A stretch of 64,000 nt of DNA from Diploscapter coronatus (lineage: Eukaryota; Nematoda; Chromadorea; Rhabditida; Rhabditidae), in NCBI GenBank assembly GCA_964036155.1, contig OZ038423.1, positions 62,015,249 to 62,079,248 of the forward strand, written 5' to 3'. The translations under genes were made by a program, and so were the position numbers. Of this stretch, positions 52,049 to 63,887 are shown piece by piece (positions within the stretch are counted from its first letter, which is position 1; each line of letters begins with the position of its first letter). The notes below the pieces were generated by a model. That model saw only the letters and a list, made by a program, of their open reading frames with translations, ran no database searches and was not told where the DNA came from.

Positions 52049-54475
52049 ATGAAAGAATTAGTGATCGGATTTGCATTGCTGGTAGCCGGCTGTTTGTTTC
52101 TGTTTCAACTCGTCGATGACAGTGTTCTTTCTGGCATTTTCGGTTTCAGTTCGACTCAAGTAACAAAGGCAGATCGATTTTCCGTAATCTATATCAACAA
52201 TAACTGCACACAACGTGAGATTTCATAGTCGATTTCAAAGCAAAATGAGCATGAATACTCATAAGTTTTTAACTTAGAAGAAAGTACTCACATCCAAAAA
52301 AATACAATTCTGATAAATTTCAAGTTGACAATCTTCAGATAATGTAACGACAAACAAATTGCCATACCATGATTTGCACATGAAATGGATGGCAGAAGGA
52401 GTCACAAAAGAAGTAAGAGACTTATGAATTTTCAAAATTTCAATAATTCCTAGAATTACGCCAAAGCGAATATTTCGTTGGAAGCTGCCTACGAATATGT
52501 CGACCAAATCGCAATTCAAATCACTTCCCAGAATCTGTTCGGGTATAAAATCACTAAGAAAACCAGGAATAAAGTTGGAATTTCAGTGAAAAAGTCTATT
52601 GCCACTATTTCGACTCGGACAAGAAGAAGATCGGAGAACCATTCGAATCGAACGTCTTTCCAGAGAGCGTAATTTACTGTCTAAGACGAGCAGGAACTAA
52701 TTATGTATCGCTGACGAGGAAACCTAACGATACGCCAGAATATCCTATTCCTCTACTTGACAGAACAATGGAAAGTGAGTTTTTCGTTAAGTTGAAGAAC
52801 TATCATTTGTGATTCCATTAAAAAATTTCTAAAGGGGAAGTTATTGTTTTAGAGCCTGAACATTACTTTTCCGTGTGCGTAGCTCCATTCTTCGGAACCG
52901 AACCGAAATGGCTAATGATAGCAGAATTTGTTGAATGGTACAAATTACAGGTATTCATTCTGTGAATGTTTTGTTGAACTTGCAAGCCGTTATTATTTAG
53001 GGTGCTACGTATTTTTATTTCTATCTGGCTGAAATGAGTTTGTATGATCGAATAATTCTTGATGATTATGTTAGGACTGGAGAAGCAGAAGTCGTCATTA
53101 TGCACGATAGATTCGATCGACCTGGAGATCGATGGCATATGCTCGAAATTCACGTAAACCTTGCAATAAATATTCGTCTTGAGATAGCTAGAATAGTTAA
53201 CAAAATCCAATTTTGATATAGAAAAATGTCAAAAATTCATTTTTCTTTCAAATCTTTAAGTCAAAGTTAAATTGAAATTTCTAAAGACCTATCGAAGTTG
53301 AAATTTTTCAAAGCCGAAGACTAACTTCTTGTACTCATCGATTCCAACTTTACGAATCTAACTTTCCTCAAAATTCCTACCGATATTTTCGAATTTTTTA
53401 GGATTGCATTCTACGATCTAGAGCTCACTCCAAATGGGCTGCGTTTGTAGACATCGATGAACGACTCACAATGACACAATACAAAGGAACGATTCTAGAC
53501 TACCTTAAGTAAAGATTCACAAAACTTTTCCAGAAAGAAGAATAAAATCTTCAGAAGTATTGCTGACAAATCTATCGGCAGTATTCAATACAGACAAAGG
53601 TGGATTATGAAGACGGAAGATCAGCCTGAGAAATATATCAATGCAACTGAAGTAAGAATGAGAAAATCATAGACTGAAGAAATCAATTGAAAGTTGTTGA
53701 TGAAGATAAACTTCGCTGATAGTGGACTGAAAAATCGATGAGAATAAATCAAAATATTCATCGAACATAAAAATTAAAGAAAATAAAGAGAAAATTCCGT
53801 AGAAAAGATAACAATTAAAGAAAAATCTTCCATTTTAGACAGTCAAGTGGATGACCACGCAGCGATACACCAATACGAGCCATGTTGGGCCTCCTGGACA
53901 CACTGCCAAATGCATCGTGAGACCCGAAACAATTGGCGCCATGTTCATTCACTATCCGAGGAAATTCTATCCTGGATTCAACCAATACGGACTAGCTCCA
54001 GAAGAGGGAGTTGTGAGGTTATTTTTAGGCATCATTGAAATGCAAATAATCGAATTTTTCAAACTGAATAAAAATTCTCACGAATTCAATAATTATAAAT
54101 TTCATTTTCAACTTCATTAAAAAATATTCCTTGATGTTGTGAAGCGCCACAATAATTTCCGACTATTAGTTGCGTATCAAAAAAATAAAATACATTAATT
54201 TACATAATTCAATGATGGATTAATCCTGCTTCAATTTTCTTTAAAACATTGATTTACTTTGCAAACACAAGAATTTAATCGACTATAATGGTTAATTTAG
54301 GCACTATCGCGATCAGAGATTTGACAATTGGGGAAAGACTTGGCTAAAGGAAGTGGCCGCCTTTGGACCGTTTGAAGACACTAAGCTAGAGGAAAACGTT
54401 TCGAAACAGCTCGTTGAAGCCGTTGTTAAAAGAGTTAAATACGTCTATGGAAAAGCACAGAACGGGTATAAATGA
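52049..54475 (+). CDS. Glycosyltransferase family 92 (DUF23) protein
   Basis: Golgi type II membrane glycosyltransferase of the family that includes the galactosyltransferase GALT-1 (family knowledge). Exons: 52049-52214, 52339-52412, 52454-52542, 52587-52774, 52853-52950, 53001-53153, 53402-53508, 53555-53651, 53839-54017 and 54301-54475. They encode 441 residues with all phases consistent. The signal anchor is at about residues 4-22 (ELVIGFALLVAGCLFLFQLV). The catalytic region starts near VYCHYFDSDKKKIGEPFE, continues with CVAPFFGTEPKWLMIAEFVE (typical of GT92) and contains the DxD motif DIDE at 273-276 in WAAFVDIDERL. A potential N-glycosylation site lies at NATE. The third intron is only 44 nt. 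An acceptor TTTTCAG about 25 bp before the ATG suggests a spliced leader or a 5' UTR intron. The substrate cannot be predicted, since the family is expanded in nematodes. Confidence 0.92.
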
Positions 54476-54677
54476 AATATGTGATTTCATATGAACTGGG
54501 CATGAAGAATGAGATTTTCTTGAGAAATTTTAAGAAAAGGTTGATTTTTCATGCCTAATTCATATTCCTTTTGTGACGTAAGTTGTGTGATTCGTTGTTG
54601 AATTTCTCGATGAATAATACAAGTCTCTGATTAGCGTAATTCTTCTTGACCTGACTTGCTTGTAGCGTTTCTTGTGA

Positions 54678-55706
54678 TTAAGTATCGTCCTGGGGCGAAT
54701 TCCAATTCCAAATCCACTCGTCGAAGCGCTTCTCATAACGTCGAATGAACGGCATCAGAATCTGAAAATGGTTTTAGATAATAACAGATCTAGAAAAATA
54801 GCTATGAAACATCGTGTTAGTCAGATGAAAATTTTTCACAGTTTGAGATTTTTCACTGTACAAATGGATAGTCTTCTGTTTTCTCACTTTGTGAAGAAAT
54901 TATTCCCCGTAAAGTAGAAGATAATTATTTTTTGAGTTAAAAAATCATGCGTACCCTCACAAAAACGACTTGCGCACCGCAGAAGACAGGCATTTGCATG
55001 TAGCCGAGGACGAAGGTCTTCTGCAGCTCGTAGAGTGGAATGAAGTTGTCCAGGTAGAAATATTCCAGCAGAGCCTCGGCGAAGAACAGACACGCGATCA
55101 CCACCCAGTACTGTACCCAGTGGATCTGCAAAAATAAAATTTGGATTGCATGACGAATTTGAAAATAATTTAAGAATGAGTGATTTGTTGTAACGATAGA
55201 ATCACGATATCCTGTCTCTTAGCGGCAGAAAAATCTTTTCGTCTTCATTGTATTCACACTAATCATAGCTGGAGAGAGAAATAGCGTGGAAAAAACGCGG
55301 TGGCAGACAATAATAAAAAAGGGAGTATTTTTCTCGCTGTCATGTTTAACAGGATCGTGCCCAAAACTTTAAAGCCTGCAAATAAGGATAAGTAGGAGGA
55401 CAAAAATACAAAAAATCCGACAAACTGATCCGACGAAAAAGGGAGAATCGCAAAAACATAAAAGAATAATGTTTTTCCTCTACAATTTTACAACTTTCCT
55501 CTACTAGAGATATTAGACATTTATGAAAGTTCGTGAAGCCATAGTCCCGTGAACTTAACAAATATTGAAAAAGTTCGAAATTCGCAAAGTTCTTTGACAT
55601 CACTCACCAAGTCTGCCTTGAGCGGCTTCCTGAGCATCTTGACGGTTCGATAGGCGGGAATGGCCAGACCGATCACGCTGTTCACCAGCCGCAGAGTCGA
55701 CACCAT
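54678..55706 (-). CDS. REEP/TB2-DP1-HVA22 family ER-membrane-shaping protein
   Basis: Three exons on the minus strand: 55706-55608, 55125-54955 and 54761-54678, giving 117 residues, phases consistent. The N-terminal hydrophobic hairpin (RLVNSVIGLAIPAYRTVKML) is followed by IHWVQYWVVIACLFFAEALL, the conserved WxxYW-type core of the family. FIPLYELQKTFVLGYMQMP and a basic tail RRYEKRFDEW follow. Family members insert hairpins in tubular ER and bend the membrane. It is shorter than REEP1-4 and lacks their C-terminal microtubule-binding extension. It is closer in length to a minimal REEP5/HVA22 core, though the sequence is divergent. It converges with the GT92 gene (203 bp between stop codons) and diverges from the kinase gene (about 300 bp between start codons). 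Confidence 0.88.
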
Positions 55707-56007
55707 CGTTGACGCCTAAAAATAAAAAAAATCTTAGAAATTAAAAAAGCAAAGAAACATCAACGACAATCATTCGGTGAAATGCGAAAATGGAATGAAA
55801 ACGGCAAATCGATCGACAAACAAACTGCACAAATTGTCATTTTTTTTCTCGCGTTTTCCCGCAATTTGAATTTCGCGTTTTTTTCGACGAATCGATGTTT
55901 TCAGATGATCATTTCTGTTCGTCATTACCACGAACCTCTTGTTCGGAGCCGGTTGACAGGACTTCCATTCTTCCATCAGACGGCCCATCGACTGACCACA
56001 CCAAGAC

Positions 56008-59000
56008 ATGGCCCGGCGGACGAGAGAAGTCGAGGTCATCAAGGCGCAGAATGGAAACTACACGGTTCGAGGCTTATGAATGAAGAATTGATAAAATTCT
56101 GAAGACGAACTCGAGAACCTCCTGAATTCGTTCTCTACCATATTTTCAAGGAATGGAGACGATTTGTATCAAAAATGCAGTTCTCCACACAACTTTGGTA
56201 TGGCAACTTGTATTTGTTGTGATGACGAGATGTCGTGAGTTAAAATGCTGTGCGCTATTCTAATAAATGTCGTGATGACGTGAGCTATAGATAATAAGGT
56301 AAGGGTGAAGATAAGAAGAAATAGTGGAAAAAGTAGGCTATGTTATCGTGACATTTACTGGAATAACTCACGACATTCCGACATCACGATAAATATGAAT
56401 TGTCCTTTGGTAAAAATCCCCTCCAACCGCCAATTTTTAAATCCCGAACTAATCAAGTATTTTCAGGTCGTCAAGCAACTGGCGATGGGCAAGTTTGGCA
56501 GCGTCTATCACGTGCAATCCGAATCGGGCAAAGGTGAGCACCGAATTAATTCATGGAGTGTTTGGAATTCTCACAACCTCGCTACTTGTCGAAATAGTGT
56601 GTAAAGCTAGAAGAAGGTTTTGAAGCGCTCTTTCACTTACGTATGCTATTTCGCAAGCTGCGAGGCTTCGGAATTACCAATTCATTTACTCGACACATGC
56701 CAGACAAAGGAATAGAGCGAAATGGCGATGAAATTTAGAACACTTGTTTTGCACTGAAATTTTATCATTTCTCTTTATTGATTTTTTCTCTAAAAAGGGC
56801 AACTTGTAAGTTCGTAAGGTAGTAATGTCTCTAATCAGATGCTATCTCTCTTCTAACTCAACTTATCCTTCTCCCTTAGCTATGTCTTACTATCTCACTA
56901 CCTTACGACCTTTACAAATTACCCTCTAAAATATCTTTTTGGGAACCTCGGATTCATAAAAATCTGCTCAGATTACGCAATGAAGTGCGAGTCGGCGAAG
57001 AGCAAGAAACCGGTGAGTTTTTCTGTGAAAATGGAATAAATTCTCATTCGAAGACAATTTTCTTTTTAAAAAAGACGTTCAAATCATTCAAAATCCTCAA
57101 GAAGTTACCAAATCTCGGATTTGCAGCTGCTGCCCCAAGAACTACAAGTGCTGCAAGCCCTGGAGAGCGTCGAATCCCCGCACTTGCTTCGGTTTATCGA
57201 CAAGGGTCTCGTTCCGCAGGTACCACCACACTCATGAATATTGGATCCCCAACATTCCTTTGCATAACCAAAAGATAGTCAAAAATTTCGCAGAATAAAA
57301 TGAGAATAAATTGATCAACTTACCCAACTCTAATTCTGGTCTGTTTGAAGTTTAGTACCAAATTTTCCTTAACTCGCAGGCTATAAAGCAGACTTCTCAA
57401 AATTCGACCCGAAGAAATAAGTTATATTGAGAGAGTAAAAGAGCATGTCTTCTCTTCTTCTCTCAAAAAGATATGCTATTTTCTGCGGGTCGAGTTTTGA
57501 GAAGTCTGTTATAGAGTTGAGAATTAGTTGCACTTTGAACAAATGGCTAATTTTTTATTTGAATTTGAAGCAACTATTTTATGACTGCACTGCAGAAATT
57601 CCTTTTCCTGATCGTGACAATGGTAGGCTCGGATCTGCAGAAACTACAATCGCAGCAGCAGGGAAAGAGGTTCGCGCTCAACACGGCGCTCCGCATCGGC
57701 GAACAGACACTCGCTGCCATTCGCGACATGCACAGGGTTGGAAAAATTTTAAACCTTCATTTGCAATTTTGAATGAGATGATATAAATTAGAGTTTGACA
57801 TAGAGCAGAGAGTGGATGGAGAAAAATGAGTCACACCATCTCGTCGTTTCGTGTTGCCTCTTCATTGAATTTTGCAAATTACCAAAATTTTCATTGGATG
57901 TGTGCAGCTACGTGCTCCCTGCGTATACTCACGTATCAGTATGTCTCTCTTTTCTAAACTCGTATATTTGCGTACTGCCTACGAAATAGAAAGTTGATAA
58001 TATAGTGAAGAGAAAACCAGAAAGGTGAACGCAAGAATAGGTAGAGGTGACGTAAATTCACATACCCGAAATTGATGACTTTCACTTCATCAATAAGTTT
58101 TTGTTTCAGTCCGGCTATATTCACAAGGACATTTCGCCGTCGAATTTCGCGATCGGAATCGACCCTGCCCACCACACGATTTTCATCCTCGATTTTGGCT
58201 CGGCGGAGAAAATCAGGTATGCTCAGGGAAGTGAAAAATACACAAGCTTTTAAATAAAAAATTGCTACTGTCCATTTTGAAAGAAAAGTTGATCGGAGTA
58301 AATTTCAGCGACATCAAGAGGCTCGCCAATCGGAGAATATTCGCTGGAAACTACAAATATGCGAGTCTCAGCGCGTTCAGACTGGTAAAAAATTCAAAAA
58401 TATCAATAATCATTTTTAAAATCTAGAAATTCAGTGGAATTCCTAATTTGTTTCATTTTCAGAAGCCGATGTCCTACAAGGACGACCTCGAGAGCTGGTG
58501 GTACGTGATGGTGGAGCTAATAGTGGGACGACTGCCTTGGAGTCCCAGCGACAAGACACAGAAGAGTCCACAGGCTATGATCGGCAAACGGATGCAGATG
58601 CGCACCAAGAGCAACTTGGAGAAGGTGAGCAAAGAAGAAATGAAACCAAGATATTCAAAGCATAAAATGGTAGTTTTGAATGAGATCCTAAAAATCCACA
58701 AATAAGAAAAATAAGAAGCCACAAAATTTGATTTACATAAAATGATAAAATTGAAGATACTCGAAAAAAAATCTTCAAAATTTCACAGAAAAGGAGTTTA
58801 TCCTGCTTGATTTGTGCAATTTTGTCAAAATTGAAGAATATCTCATGTGTTGAAAACACCTTTAAAGTCCAGGGGAAATGTTTTATGATTGTCATTTTAT
58901 TAACATTTTTCCGACTTGTCGCGGCCCGTGTCAGAGTCATCTGATCGAGATGATCAAGCTGATTGACCTGATCCAGGTCAACGAGGTGCCCGACTACGAC

Positions 59001-59281
59001 GCCATCTACGACATCATCGCTTCTGCACAGAAAGTCAGGCATAACAAATACTGAATTCTGCTAATAATGATCAAACCATATTGCATGTTCCTTGTGTGGG
59101 TGAATCTTTTCTAACTAAACCCTTGGAAAGAGTGTTTTATCCATTCTTTATTGTAGGGAAATTTTGAAATTCGTAGGCTAACGGCTGCAACCACGAGGAG
59201 GCACTCGAATGGGACCCGATGCATGACTACGCCGGACCGCCCTACCAGAAAGGACAACAACGTCCTAAAGGCTGGGAATGA
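56008..59281 (+). CDS. Tau-tubulin kinase-like / casein kinase 1 superfamily kinase with altered catalytic motifs
   Basis: Ten exons: 56008-56064, 56467-56533, 56972-57012, 57127-57219, 57596-57736, 58110-58216, 58309-58384, 58463-58624, 58935-59033 and 59177-59281. They encode 315 residues in consistent phase, and an in-frame stop lies just before the ATG. It belongs to the nematode-expanded TTBK-like branch, shown by RFALNTALRIGEQTLAAI, SGYIHKDISPSNFAIG and KDDLESWWYVMVELIVGRLP. The nucleotide-binding lysine is K46 in YAMKCE, and DFG is at 161-163. Two departures stand out: the glycine loop reads LAMGKFGSVY (first Gly replaced by Ala), and the catalytic loop reads HKDISPSN, with Ser142 where the family has the catalytic Lys. 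The C-terminus (DYAGPPYQKGQQRPKGWE) is short. A possible alternative last exon starts at 59470. Three foldback elements lie in its introns. Confidence 0.92.
56214..56394. mobile_element. Foldback element in kinase intron 1
   Basis: GATGTCGTGAGTTA at 56229 and TAACTCACGACATT at 56364 pair. The outer TTGTGATGACG with CGACATCACGAT and the inner AATAAATGTCGTGAT with ATCGTGACATTTACT continue the stem. About 180 bp, no coding capacity. Confidence 0.65.
56793..56930. mobile_element. Foldback element in kinase intron 2
   Basis: TTCGTAAGGTAGTAATG on the left pairs with CTCACTACCTTACGAC on the right. The outer AGGGCAACTTGTAA with TTTACAAATTACCCT extends the stem. About 138 bp in total. Confidence 0.6.
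57373..57521. mobile_element. Foldback element in kinase intron 4
   Basis: CAGACTTCTCAAAATTCGAC on the left pairs with GTCGAGTTTTGAGAAGTCTG on the right. The centre (TTGAGAGAGTAAAAGAG with CTTCTCTTCTTCTCTCAA) also pairs, so the whole 149 nt can fold into one long hairpin. Confidence 0.7.
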
Positions 59282-61083
59282 GAAATCTTGCATTTTCTGT
59301 AGAATGGCTGAAATTTCTAGAAGAAACTTGTATTTATTCAAAAATACCAACTCTTTGAAAGAAATCAGTCATTTTTGACCTGAAAAAGACCATTTCGGTA
59401 GGCATGACGTTTCTGAATGACAATATTCAATTTGGAAAGAAAAACTTTAAAATTCTAAACTTGTTCAGCTATCGAAATCGTGCTGTCTCCGCAGTCGAGC
59501 GGCAGGAACGCAATGGCGACGGTGACTCAATAGATGCAACGGGGATGGAATGAGTGAGTACTGAAGAGAAGATGAGCACGAAGAGGGACAAGCAAATCTG
59601 CCAAATCTGCATCCGAAATGACTACAAACTTCCCCTCCGCTCGCCAACACTCAAGCAACCATCCAGCAATGTCATGCAAATAAACTATTGAGGAATGATC
59701 GATCAATGGGAGTCTTTCATTCGTGTGTTTCATTTTTCTATTTTTAATTTTCAAGCTTTCACAAAATGATCATAATTGATTAAAAAATCTTGCAATTCAA
59801 AAAGATAAATATATGGTGCTTATTTGAAAAGCTAAATTCCTCTCCCTATTGGATTACCCTTCTCATTCAGAGCAGTGAATTGTGAAGGAATCTACTGTTC
59901 ACTTTCATCGAATCAAAGTTGAAAATCGTTGAATGTCAACAAAATGCGAGTTCATCATGAATAGTTATTGCTCTACTTTTTCCCATACCTTTGTTATGCA
60001 AGAAATAAGTGCAACAAATTATCCTTTCATTCAAAGCGCTATATTTCGAATATCATTCTAGATTTTTACTTTACATTCCACAATAATTTATGATCATCTA
60101 AATGTTTTCATGCTGTAGAAATAATACAAAAACATGACATATTAGGTTATTGTAGTAGACAAATGACTCGAGTATAAAATTATTATTGAGTTGCAGGAAA
60201 ATGATCCTTCAATTTCAATAGGTTTATGAGGGAACGCGCAACTCGATAACAACAAACATAATAATGACAAAGTTCTAATTGCACTCTCAAAGTAGATGAT
60301 TTCATGAAGATGAAGATAATGCGAGTACTTTTCTCCTAAAACATACCTTTCCATTCATTATTCTCAGTTTTGGAGAAAAGTACTTGCAGCAACAAATGAA
60401 AACTATTCAGGAATTGCAACGTAAGTGAAAATGGAGAATAATGAAGAACGATTTGACAATAAGAATCAATAAGTATCTACAGTAGGAGTCTGGTAAAATG
60501 TACAAGAATGAAAAATCATATTCGGACAAATGAACACGAATTATGACTAGATTCTGTCAAAATGAGACTTCGTTGCTATTTTCAGAAAAGAATTCCAAGT
60601 ATTTGAGTAACGTTAAAATATCATCTTTGAATCCTCAAACATCTAGAAATTTCCACAATACAAGTAGTTTCGCGCACTAATAGTAACAACTGAATACCGT
60701 ATCTGGAAATAATAACTGCCAATTTTGAGTCAAATAATAACTGGATGCAATAATTTGGATAGTTGCATGTCTCAACCCGAAATGACTAATTAGGTGATTG
60801 AAGCTTGAATAATTAGGTAACAAAACGTTGTGTACAAATTATTATGGATGATATGCTAGGGTCAAAGTAACCAAATGAAGAATATTTGTTCGAATAGAAG
60901 TGTGAGATGTGATATGTTATGGGTTGTAGAATCTTCAATTTCTCACAAAATTAATCGCTTTAATTTTACAATCCATAAAAAAGGAACTGGCATATTTTTA
61001 TGTCATGTAGAACTTATCAAATATTGTGGAATTATGAAATGCCGAATATTTTGTCATCGAGATGAGTTTTGATGTCACTATCA
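59282..61083. other. Intergenic region between convergent genes
   Basis: AT-rich 3' flanks of the kinase (+) and RhoGEF (-) genes. A short stretch at 59470-59550 follows an acceptor-like TTGTTCAG and encodes YRNRAVSAVERQERNGDGDS before a stop, so it may be an alternative kinase exon. Nothing else is visible. Confidence 0.4.
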
Positions 61084-63887
61084 TCAGTTGGGCGAATTCC
61101 CTCCATTGATCTGCGCATTGGCAGCCAGATCGAGCACTGCCATCCACCGGGCCTGGCTCGTCTCATCCTCCGCCGTTATTGTGTACATTCGGCTGAAAAT
61201 TTATACTTGAAGGAAAACGGAAAGATTTTACATACATGGATCTAAATAATTTTTCTATCCTTCATAAAAATCACGTTCAATTTTTTTACTGTCACAAAAC
61301 TTAATAGACTTTCTTTCAACCTACCGACTTCCAACTCGCACCGAGAAGGTGTACTTCTCACCGCACATTTTTACTTCACATCCTGGCAGAGGCAACATTG
61401 CGAGAGCGCATTCGTCCTACAATATTGAGTGCGTTATGCTTCTTCTTGTATACAAATTTACCTGTGGCGAATTGTACGAGTAGAGGCAGAAATCGTTTCG
61501 TACAACGAAATATCGATCGAAAGTTTTGCCTAGAGAACCTCGGAACTGAAAATTTTCATTTATTGTCATTGACTCTTGGGATTCTTCAATTCAGACCTTG
61601 ACACGACTGGCGTGCAGCACATTCTTGCTTGTGGCTGGTACATACAGTATATTGAGACGAGCTCCATTCGAGTGAGCTGATACTGATCGTCTCAATGATT
61701 CGACTCCCTAAAACTTGTTCAATATTTTGAGAATCTATGAAATTTTTCGATTATTCGATAGGTTCTAATTCTTCAAAACTATGAAAAGGTTAAAATGTAG
61801 TGATCTTCATTGCAAACGTTCAACATACCATGTTTTTAACGCACATCTCACAGATTCTGCTGTGTTTATTCTCTGTTCGGTATCGTCCGAAGCACTTCTT
61901 GCAGAGTTTCCTCTTGCATTTGCCACACTTCGTGCCGCGATACCACAGACTGTAAGGAATTAGAATTAAAATTTCCAGCGAAAACATATCCTGAATTCCA
62001 GTGCTCATCCACGAAATACAAGCAATAAATGAAGAAGCAAAGAAAAATGTTAGCAATGAATTCAGCAAATTATTATTCATATATAAAGCCAAGAAAAAAT
62101 TCCCATAACTTCCCAAAGCTGACAAATAAAATGCAAAGAAATAAAAAGTACTTGATGCCCACATATCAGTGTTGTCATCCGTATAATATGTTTTTAAAGG
62201 AAAAGCTAACGAGGAAACTTTCTGAAGTTATGCCTCCGATTTGGCTGATTTTTGCACGACAAGGATATTCCAATGAGTAAATCACGATTCTGAAATCATA
62301 AAGTGTTGACGTCAAGCATTCGAGCAAGAATTTTCGAAAGTTGTTTTTGCAAAAGAAAAATAGTATGTGAAAGTGAAATTCGACATTAGCATACATTATT
62401 TCTCTACAAAAAAGTTCTCGGGATCTCTTCCCCAAACGCTTGCACGTCAGCATTTTCTGACTTCAAAGTCGTGATTAGCGTCACAAAATACCCGTTTGGT
62501 GCAAAAATCAATAAAACTTTAGGCAGACACTCCTGAAGTTTTATTGCGAGAAAATATTCAACATTTTGCAAATGACGGCTTGAACCAATTACAAAAAGCA
62601 CAATACTCACGGCATGCAAGTCAACCTGAATTCAGTGTCGCAGTCTGCACAGTTCTTCGACTCCACTGAGCTGTTGCCGTTTGATTCACAGAGTGAAGAA
62701 CGCTGAAATTCATAAACTTTGTTGGAACGACGTAATGACAGTTTCATAGTATCGCGACAAGGAGTTAATTATATAAAGTTCGAATGAGAAAGCTCACTAT
62801 GCTATTTGATCCAAAAGTGGCGCTGCATGCTCTGACTTCATCGATCACTGCATAAATCCCTTCCATCCATTCATTCTTCTCCTTTTGAGTGTCTAAATTT
62901 GGGAAGATCAGTAAGTTTCACAAGACAATTTTCATACTGCAGAAGAGTTCGACGCATCGTTGAGGTCCATTGCCATCAGAGCCTCGCAGATAGAATGAAT
63001 GCTCACGTTCCAAGTTGTCGCCATCACAGACCTAGAAAATATGGTTTTTCGTTAAAAAATGTATTCATTTGAATTACAAAAATTTTAACCTGGGTGTCAT
63101 TTGCGTGGAAAACAGCTCTTAGTTTGTATTTGGCAAGTCCGATCAATTTGCGCTCGCTCGCCAGAAGAATCAAGTCATTGAAGAGGAAGATGAATCTCTC
63201 CTCCGTCTTTTCGGTCGTAGAGGAAATTTTCTGAAGATAAAATTCTATCTTTTCTTTTTCCATTGCTCTACCTGGATCGATCCAGACTTGAGTAGCTCCC
63301 TTCCCGGCGAAACTAGAGAAATCGAATTGCCCAATTGTTCTTGGACCTCGATGACTTTTCCGAAGCCATCCTAGAAAATGTTGCACTTTTCAGAAGACTT
63401 GCTATTTTTACCAATTTCTTCATCATTTCATTGGCATGACTAGCCGCTTGAATAACCAATTCGAGGGCGACTTTCGCATCTTCGTAATCGGCATCGGATT
63501 CTTCGAGATGCTTCTTGTATTCCTAAATTATGTTTTTCCTAGGACTCTGCTAATTTTGGACTCGTTGGAAATCTCATTCAATGTATACGCCATAAGTTTC
63601 GAAGAAAAAAACTCACCTGCAACAAAAGCTGATATCTCATGACTCTTTGCACCGGACAAATCAAATGATGCGAAAGAGGAAGGCCTTCACACTCTGGTTG
63701 TTTCTAAGAATTTGTTTCATTGTTTCGGAAAAAAAGTATTTATCTAACCTCTATATCCTTGACTATTTCAGCGAATTTTTTCTTTTTCTTCAGCTCTTCA
63801 AATAGTCTACTGGCTCGATCATAGTTATTCGTATACTCCGAGTACATTTTCAGGAAAGGCGCCTGTTTTCGGACTACGTTCGCTATC
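61084..63887 (-). CDS. exc-5: FGD-type RhoGEF (DH-PH-FYVE-PH), N-terminal part beyond the right edge
   Basis: Guanine nucleotide exchange factor for Cdc42/Rho of the FGD family; EXC-5 is the C. elegans member and shapes excretory canal tubules (family knowledge). Exons on the minus strand: 63887-63749, 63703-63617, 63522-63412, 63370-63272, 63230-63090, 63031-62938, 62892-62798, 62702-62611, 61949-61829, 61707-61597, 61545-61462, 61416-61325 and 61192-61084. Phases agree. The DH segment has RKQAPFLKMYSEYTNNYD and HHLICPVQRVMRYQLLL. The first PH has RFIFLFNDLILLA and KNEWMEGIYAVIDE. The FYVE-like finger has four CxxC pairs (CADC, CGKC, CKKC, CEMC). The second PH has DRYFVVRNDFCLYSY and ends QARWMAVLDLAANAQ. 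Coding sequence continues beyond 63887 to the edge, but I could not fix the reading frame of that exon. Confidence 0.93.

Noticed and set aside
55770..56042. Minus-strand 90-codon frame that could be an upstream exon of the REEP gene
   Set aside because: Most of it is the antisense of kinase exon 1, whose phase and family match are clear. No splice joining it to the REEP exon keeps phase convincingly.
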